Source: Takakia lepidozioides
Taxonomy: Eukaryota; Streptophyta; Takakiopsida; Takakiales; Takakiaceae
Reading direction: 5' to 3'
Length of the DNA: 64,000 bases
Assembly: GCA_030704615.1 (NCBI GenBank)
Contig: CM060732.1
Location: 42,575,053-42,639,052 of the forward strand
The stretch's first letter is position 1, and the number at the start of each line of letters is the position of its first letter. The position numbers were made by a program, and so were the translations under genes. This document shows, piece by piece, positions 58,306 through 64,000 of this stretch. The notes below the pieces were generated by a model that saw only the letters and a program-made list of their open reading frames with translations, was not told where the DNA came from and did no database searches.

Positions 58306-59024
58306 TGTCGCGGCCCTTTGCCTTGAGGGCAGGGGGTCGGGACACATGAGGGGCTGCCCCTGTGGTGGGGGCAGTGGCAGCGATAGGTACGGGGGGCTGA
58401 AGCACCCTTGAGTGCCCAAGCACTCAAGGAGGGGAGGTGCTCACTAGGTGGAGCCCCGCACACCGGGTGCGGTGGGGGTGGCTCACAAAAGGGGTGGTGG
58501 TAGCTTAGCGGGACTTAGTGGGGGTGGCATAGGACTCACCTGGGGCGGAGACCTCGTGGTGGGAGTCGTGGGGAGTCTTGGGACTCATCACGGTCCATAG
58601 GGGCCGTGGTGGGTGGGCCAAGACTCACCGCGACTCATCACCGGGAGTCGAGGGTTTTCGTGGTGGTTCGCCATAAATGGCATGGTTGTTTGTGAAACCC
58701 CCGCGGACAGCTACAGAAGTATATATAGGGAGTAGTAACCCCGAGAACGGTGCAAGCCCGTTGGTGACCAAAAACTAGTGAGTAAGCGAGCGAGCCGGAA
58801 AGCGACCAAAGTGGGGAGCTGTTCCGGACTGCCAACTACCAAAGGGAATTCCCGCTGGCCCAAATCGGTGGAGGGTTCTTTGGGAGATCAAAGGGGGACC
58901 GTTATGCCCCGGTGAGCAGCCGAAGCTCCAAGTTGGCCCGGCGGCCAGGTTGGGAGTTAGGCGCGCGCATCAAAGCGAGTAACTATGACTTGAAGGGGAG
59001 CTTACCGAAGTGAGGTGCGCGACA
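58306..59024 (+). repeat. Element C 5' LTR
   Basis: 719 bp running TGTCGCGGCC...GTGCGCGACA, with inverted TGTCGCG/CGCGACA ends. It is nearly identical to the element B LTRs in reverse. Confidence 0.9.
58720..58728 (+). promoter_or_regulatory. Element C LTR TATA box
   Basis: TATATATAG within the LTR, with transcription expected to start about 30 bp downstream. Confidence 0.65.
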
Positions 59025-59026
59025 CT

Positions 59027-59038
59027 TGGTATCAGAGC
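59027..59038 (+). other. Element C primer-binding site (initiator tRNA-Met)
   Basis: TGGTATCAGAGC two bases after the LTR, complementary to the 3' end of initiator tRNA-Met. Confidence 0.92.
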
Positions 59039-59079
59039 TTAGAGTTCAGTACGCGATCGTCCTTGGGATTGGCCTCATC

Positions 59080-60150
59080 ATGGGGTCGGGCAAGCCAAAG
59101 CGAAAGCGGAACGCCCAAAAGATGATGATCCTGGTGAGCCCGATGGGGGCGACGTGTCACCGAGGCGGCCGTTTGAGGAAGCGATGCATGTTTCCAAAAC
59201 GAGGCCGCTCAAGAGCGGGAGGAATCCGAGGAGTCGGAGCCCGAGGAATCCTGAGAGCTCCGACCGACCAACAGATGCCTCCCATGCCGGCAGCCTTTTT
59301 GGGAAGGGTTGTTGGCGCAGTTTGGCGGGACGTTGAAAGACGTGTTGAAGGCGGCTAATGCCACTTCCACTAAGGCAAAGTTTAAGGTGAAGCCTAAGGA
59401 ACCCGCACCTTCGAGGGCGTCCGAAATCGGAAGGCACTCAACACCTGGCTCTGGAGCTAGAGCAGTACTTCCGGGCGCCAAGTTGAGTGACGAGGATCGG
59501 GTGGAAGTGGCTCCCACCTATTTGAGGGGCTATGCTCAACAATGGTGGCAGAAACGCCTTCACGACCGAGGTCCAAGCCCGGAAACCTTGAACTGGAGTG
59601 GGTTCAAGGAATTGATGAAGAGACAGTTTGTGCCCCTCAACGCGTCCTGGCTTGCCCGGGACAAGATGAGGAATTTGAAGCAAACAGATGACATTCGGGG
59701 ATATGTCCAGGCTTTCAATGTGCTTTTGCTCGAAGTCGCGGACATGGCAGAACCAGAAATGGTCTTCAACTTTGTGGCGGGACTGGCCCCATGGGCCAGG
59801 CGGAAGTTGGAGGAGAAGCCACCTAAGACTTTGAACGAGGCAATTGAGAGGGCTGAATGTTTCTCAGATGTCCCTAGGGGTGAAAGACAAGGCCGTACGG
59901 AGCTGAACCACAAGAAGACCCGGCGGGAAGGTGACTCCTTCCGACCGGAAAAGAAGTGGGATAGGCCACGGCGACAATGGCACGTGGAAATCGAAGGGAG
60001 GGCCTTCACAAGTCAAGGCGGCACCCGGTGCTTCGAAAGGAAAAGCGGGTGGAGCGGCTATGGCGGACAGAAGGCGACCTTTGATGGAGTGTGTTTCAAT
60101 TGCGGGAGCCCGGGCACATGGCCAAGAAGTGCACGAAGCCCCGGCAATTG
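59080..60150 (+). pseudogene. Element C gag
   Basis: The ATG at 59080 opens MGSGKPKRKRN, then the frame shifts near 59110 and again before 59309. The core gag (YAQQWWQKRL, FKELMKRQFVPLN, GYVQAFNVLLLEVADM) is intact to about 59870. The CCHC knuckle near 60091-60135 has all four ligands (CFNC ... H ... C), but a shift splits it between two frames. Confidence 0.85.
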
Positions 60151-60290
60151 AACATGACTCGGGCGACCACGGAGCTGTCGGAAGATACCATCAGTCGCTT
60201 GGTGGAAGCGGTGGTCGCCAGGACTTGCAAGGTAGGCAAATTTCTTGTGAGTTGTATCAGGAAACTGGCGCCTTACGTAAAGGGAGTCAG

Positions 60291-61085
60291 TTATTGTTCG
60301 TGGATGGGATAATATCCGGAACTAACGTGTCGTTGTTGGTGGACACAGGAGCGTCGCACTCCTTCATGACACCGCAACGGCACAAAAGCTGGACTCCCGA
60401 CAAGTGACGTGGGGCCTCTATTGAGGTGCGTTCTGCCAAAGGAGAACCACAATTGGCGACAAGGTTGGCGTTTGATGTTCCTCTTCAACTGGGGAGTTGG
60501 GAGGGACGTGAGAACTTCACCATCTGCGAGATCGATGGAGTGGATCTCATTTTGGGGATGACTTTTTTGAGCAAATCCGGAGCGGTCATAGATGGCCGCA
60601 AGAGAGTAGTCACGCTGCCATGTGGGAATGGTGGCGAGGTCTTACGAGTGTCGGAAACGCCCAAACCCGTGGGAGGGCGAATAAACCTTCTGTCAGCAAG
60701 GGAGTGGGCCGTGGAGGAGGCACACGAGCCCCAGTTTTTGCTCTACATTAGAGAAGTGAAGGGAGAAGGCGATGGGGAGCCGAGCCCAGATTGGATCAAG
60801 GGGATTTTGGAGAAATACCAGGATGTGATGCCGGAGGATTTACCAAGCGGTTTGCCACCGCGAAGAGGAGTTGACCACAAGATTGAGGTGATACCGGGAT
60901 CGGAACCGCCTGCCAAGGCGCCCTACCGGTTGAGCCACAGAGAGTTGGTCGAGCTGAAGACTCAGCTCAAAGATCTAATGTCAAAGGGGTACATCCGGCC
61001 GAGTAAGTCACCTTACGGAGCCCCGGTGCTATTTGCAGACAAAAGGATGGGACGCTGCGGATGTGTGTCGATTACAGGGCTCTGA
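60291..61085 (+). pseudogene. Element C aspartic protease and start of RT
   Basis: LLVDTGASHSF (near 60335) keeps the DTGA active site that element B has lost. A shift near 60405 precedes a long open segment (60426-61085) covering the rest of protease, a linker with EKYQDVMPEDLPSGLPP, and the RT N-terminus ([26 protein letters not shown]). Confidence 0.85.
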
Positions 61086-62335
61086 ATAAGGTGACTATCA
61101 AAAACCGGTACCCTTTGCCAAGGATCGACGACCTCTTCGATCGAGGAGCGAAGTATTTCAGCCGGATCGACTTGCGCTCCGGCTATCATCAAATTCGGGT
61201 GGCGGAAGGAGATGAGGAGAAGACCGCGTGCAGGACAAGGTATGGTTCATATGAGTTCTTGGTGATGCCTTTTGGGCTCACCAATGCACCAGCGACATTT
61301 AGCACGCTGATGAACAGCCTTTTTCAGGAGTGGTTGGATGACTTTGTGATCGTGTACATCGACGACATCTTGGTGTACTCGAAAACAAAAGGAGGAGCAC
61401 CTGGAGCACCTGAAAAGGGTGTTCCAAAAATTGCGAGAAGGGAAGCTGTATGCCAAAGCTTCAAAGTGCGAATTCGGGTCACAAAAGTGGAGTTCCTGGG
61501 GCATGTGATTACACAGGATGGGATCAAATGGATGACAGGAAGGTGAGGGCAATCTTGGACTGGGAGCCTCCGACTTCGGTCCCGGGAGTGCGATCCTTCC
61601 TAGGACTCGCCTCCTATTACCGGAAGTATGTGAGAAATTTCGCCAAGATCGCGGGGCCGCTGTCAGACCTTCTGTGTAAATCCAAAGTCTGGGCATGGAA
61701 CACTTTTTGTGGCCAAGCTTTTGCTGAATTGAAGCAGCGGATGGCGGAAGCTCCAGTCTTGAAAATCCCGGAGTTCGATCGTCCGTTCGAGATACATACA
61801 GATGCGTCGGACTTCGCGATTGGGGGTGTACTTATGCAAGATGGACGTCCAGTGGCTTACGAAAGTAAGAAACTGAATGAAGTGGAGCGACGGTGGCCGA
61901 CGCACGAAAAAGAGATGAAGGCGGTGGTGCATTGCCTTGAGCTTTGGCGCCACTATGTTGGTTCCAACCCAGTGAAAGGTGTTCACGGACAATGTCACGG
62001 TGAAGTATTTTGCCACGCAGCCCAAGTTGTCCCCAAAACAACTTAGGTGGCAAGATACTTTGGCGGTGTTCGACGTGGATATCCAGTACAAACCGGGACG
62101 AGACAATGTGGTGGCCGATGCTTTAAGTAGAAAGCAGCAGCTCTGTTGGTGTACAAGGGCGAGACGGCGCTCCAAAGGAAGATCCGGAAGGCTTGCCGGA
62201 AGGATGAGCTGGCGAAGTCCGTGATGCAGGACTTGAGGATGGGGGTTAAATCGCAGTTCCACTTGCAAAATGGACTGCTCCGGTATAAGCAAAAGCGTCT
62301 CTACGTGCCGAAGGGAGGGATCAGAGATAGCTCTT
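61061..62335 (+). pseudogene. Element C RT catalytic domain and RNase H
   Basis: 61061-61546 encodes [20 protein letters not shown] and the catalytic YIDD. Shifts near 61390, 61530 and 61980 separate the thumb (FLGLASYYRKYVRNF) and the RNase H domain (IHTDASDFAIGGVL, YESKKLNEVERRW, ADALSRK). Similar shifts at different positions occur in element B. Confidence 0.85.
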
Positions 62336-63275
62336 GAGAGAATGCCATGATAGCCCGCTTGCGGGCCACGGCGGAGCCAAGCGCACTGCGGCACTCTTGA
62401 AGAAAGAGTATTTCTGGCCCAAACTGAGGGAGGAGGCAGAGGAGTATGTCAAGACATGCACCACATGCCAACAAAACCGGAGCGAGTACAAAAAGCAAGC
62501 GGGGCTGTTACAACCCTTGCCGATTCCAGAGGGACTTGGGAAAGCGTCTCGATGGATTTCATGACTGCTGCCGCTGTCAAAAGGATTCGATGCAATCATG
62601 GTGGTGGTGGATAGGTTCAGTAAAATGGGCCATTTCATCCCCACCAAGGAGACGGCAACGGCGCAGGAGACAGGGCGACTTTACTTCGCCCACGTCTTAA
62701 AGCATCATGGAGTCCCGAAGGATATTGTCTCGGACCGCGATCCAAAGTTTACGAGTAAATTTTGGAGGGCACTTTGGAAGAAGATGGGGACGAGGCTGAA
62801 GATGAGCACCGCCTTCCGACCTACGACCGACGGCCAAACGGAAAGAGTGAATTCCGTAGTGAAGCAGATCTTGCGGAATTACGTGTCGGCAGACCAATCA
62901 GACTGGGTGGAACACTTAGACGCGGCAGAGTTCTGTTATAATAACACAGAACACTCCGCAACGGGAGTTTCCCCTTTCGTATTGGTCTATGGAAAAGCAC
63001 CTCTGGTGCCGACAAGTTGGGCCGCCCAGGACGTTGAGGAACCGGCAGTAGCGGCGGTACTGGAAGAACGCGAGCGTTTGTTGAAGCTCGCAAAGTACAA
63101 CATTGCCAAAGCTAGGAAACGGTATGAAAGGCAGGCGAATCGGAAGCGGAGGGAAGTGAAGTTTGAGGCAGGCACGGAGGTCTGGTTGAACATCAAGAAT
63201 TTCCGACTACCTCCGGAAGTGAGTCCAAGTTCGTACCTCCGTATGCGGGACCCTTTCGCATCCGGAAGGTTATGA
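62334..63275 (+). pseudogene. Element C integrase
   Basis: The zinc-binding part has CHDSPLAGHGG and CTTCQQN. After a shift near 62560, 62598-63275 is open and holds the catalytic acids in the VVVDRFSKMGHF region context, VSDRDPKF and DGQTERVN, followed by the basic C-terminal domain (RKRYERQANRKRREVKF, TEVWLNIKNFRLP). The enzyme inserts element cDNA into the genome. Confidence 0.85.
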
Positions 63276-63616
63276 ATGAGGATGTGTATGAATTGGAGCT
63301 GCCGGCAAACAGCAAGGTGCATCCAGTATTCCACGTCTCCCTTTTGAAGCCTTACTTCAAAGATGAAGCGCGTCCGAATCGGCATCAAGTGTTGCGTCCG
63401 CCACCTGTGCTGTTGGATCATGAAAATGAACCTGAGTACGAGGTGGAGGCAGTACTTAAGTCGAGGAGGTTCAAGAACCGAGAAACGGAGTATCTCGTCA
63501 AATGGAAGGGCTATCATCATGTGGAGGCATCTTGGGTGCGTGCCTCAGAAATGGGAAACGCATCCGAGGCGGTTGCAGTTTTCGAAGGGCGACCTCAAAA
63601 GCGGAAGAAACGTTGA
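63272..63616 (+). CDS. Element C chromodomain
   Basis: An open frame of 114 codons begins MNEDVYELELPANSKVHPVF, the end of the integrase, and holds an intact chromodomain: EPEYEVEAVL, then TEYLVKWKGYHHVEASW, then a helix and the basic tail PQKRKKR. Such domains in chromoviruses bind methylated histone H3 and direct integration to heterochromatin. In the real polyprotein it is joined to the integrase across a one-base shift near 63272. Confidence 0.85.
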   Translation: MNEDVYELELPANSKVHPVFHVSLLKPYFKDEARPNRHQVLRPPPVLLDHENEPEYEVEAVLKSRRFKNRETEYLVKWKGYHHVEASWVRASEMGNASEAVAVFEGRPQKRKKR

Positions 63617-64000
63617 TGGGGACATCAACCTTGGAGCGTGGGGGAGGAAATGCATGCTTAGCCCGGCTTAGCTAGCTCAGGAATCCGATTGCAAAAACTT
63701 GTATTGTACAAAATTTGTTATAAAGGAAATGGTTTCCAAATGTTGTGCGTCCTATTTTGTTGGAATGGTGATGCATGGTATGGTTGGCTAGTGTGTAGAA
63801 TGCATGCTAGCTTACAAAAGTGGGAGAGGTAAATTGGGTTAATCGTGTGTTTGCGTAGTGCCGAAATCGGGTGACTCCCATCCAAGGGGCAAGGAAACTT
63901 GCGCCTTCTTTGGGAGTTCACGTGCTAGTGCGCACCTGCGCGTGCGCGTACTATAACTGCGCTACCGAGGGGTTGCCTTGTAGTGCGGGCTAACGCGGAA
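63617..64000 (+). other. Element C 3' untranslated region (partial)
   Basis: Non-coding sequence matching, in reverse, element B 42010-42395. It ends at the window edge before the 3' LTR. Confidence 0.8.

Larger units (their letters stand above)
58306..64000 (+). mobile_element. Chromovirus-type Ty3/gypsy element C, runs off the window
   Basis: The 5' LTR (58306-59024), primer site, gag, pol and chromodomain are present; the 3' LTR lies beyond 64000. It is the same family as element B in opposite orientation. It has inserted into the methyltransferase part of element A3, probably with CCCAC (58301-58305) as left target duplication. Coding frames contain several one-base shifts. Confidence 0.9.

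Overview
The window looks like a repeat-rich eukaryotic nuclear genome from a streptophyte green alga or early land-plant lineage. A charophyte such as Chara is my best guess, from overall impression rather than any search. The evidence is GT-AG introns, Ty3/gypsy chromoviruses primed by initiator tRNA-Met, a MULE-like transposase with a SWIM finger, and large amounts of short palindromic satellite. I see no bacterial operon, rRNA, tRNA gene or CRISPR array. Most genes carry frameshifts or in-frame stops, from decay or from consensus errors in the assembly.

Layout. 1-2.9 kb holds no recognisable gene. 2.9-5.8 kb and 7.95-8.2 kb are copies of a tRNA-related, SINE-like repeat. It is split by a 2.1-kb foldback/MULE-like insertion (5.84-7.95 kb) with a 10-bp target duplication and an internal palindrome array. 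8.9-14.9 kb (minus) holds decayed multi-exon genes, two with FCP1/NIF-type HAD phosphatase domains; near-identical CCTCGACAT palindromes sit 40-106 bp upstream of four exon starts. 14.88-16.22 kb is a truncated retroelement (A1). 16.38-21.15 kb (minus) and 50.78-56.44 kb (plus) are two diverged copies of one nine-exon gene. It has a ParB-like motif and a beta-class (N4-cytosine/N6-adenine type) DNA amino-methyltransferase domain. 23.3-35.2 kb (minus) is Ty3/gypsy element A2. Between protease and reverse transcriptase it carries a C5-cytosine DNA methyltransferase, and its integrase ends in a PHD finger. A third fragment (A3) is at 56.65-58.3 kb. 35.2-37.96 kb is a MULE-like transposase pseudogene, and 38.4-38.96 kb an unknown minus-strand gene remnant. 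40.78-47.67 kb (minus, element B, complete, TSD CGGGG) and 58.31 kb to the window end (plus, element C) are chromodomain Ty3/gypsy elements.

Five palindrome-satellite families share a GGCGCC core but differ in arms and unit length: 21.65-23.26, 39.06-39.55, 40.1-48.7 (interrupted by element B), 48.8-49.6 and 53.2-54.2 kb. They lie upstream of, or inside introns of, the methyltransferase-like genes and the unknown gene at 38.4 kb.

How it fits together. The window holds two unrelated kinds of DNA methyltransferase (retrotransposon-borne C5 type and ParB-linked amino type), two chromatin readers fused to integrases (PHD, chromodomain) and CpG-dense palindrome arrays next to methyltransferase-like genes. 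The DNMT+PHD retroelement and the ParB-MTase/palindrome association are the strongest candidates for an under-described system. The link between enzyme and palindromes is my inference from position alone.
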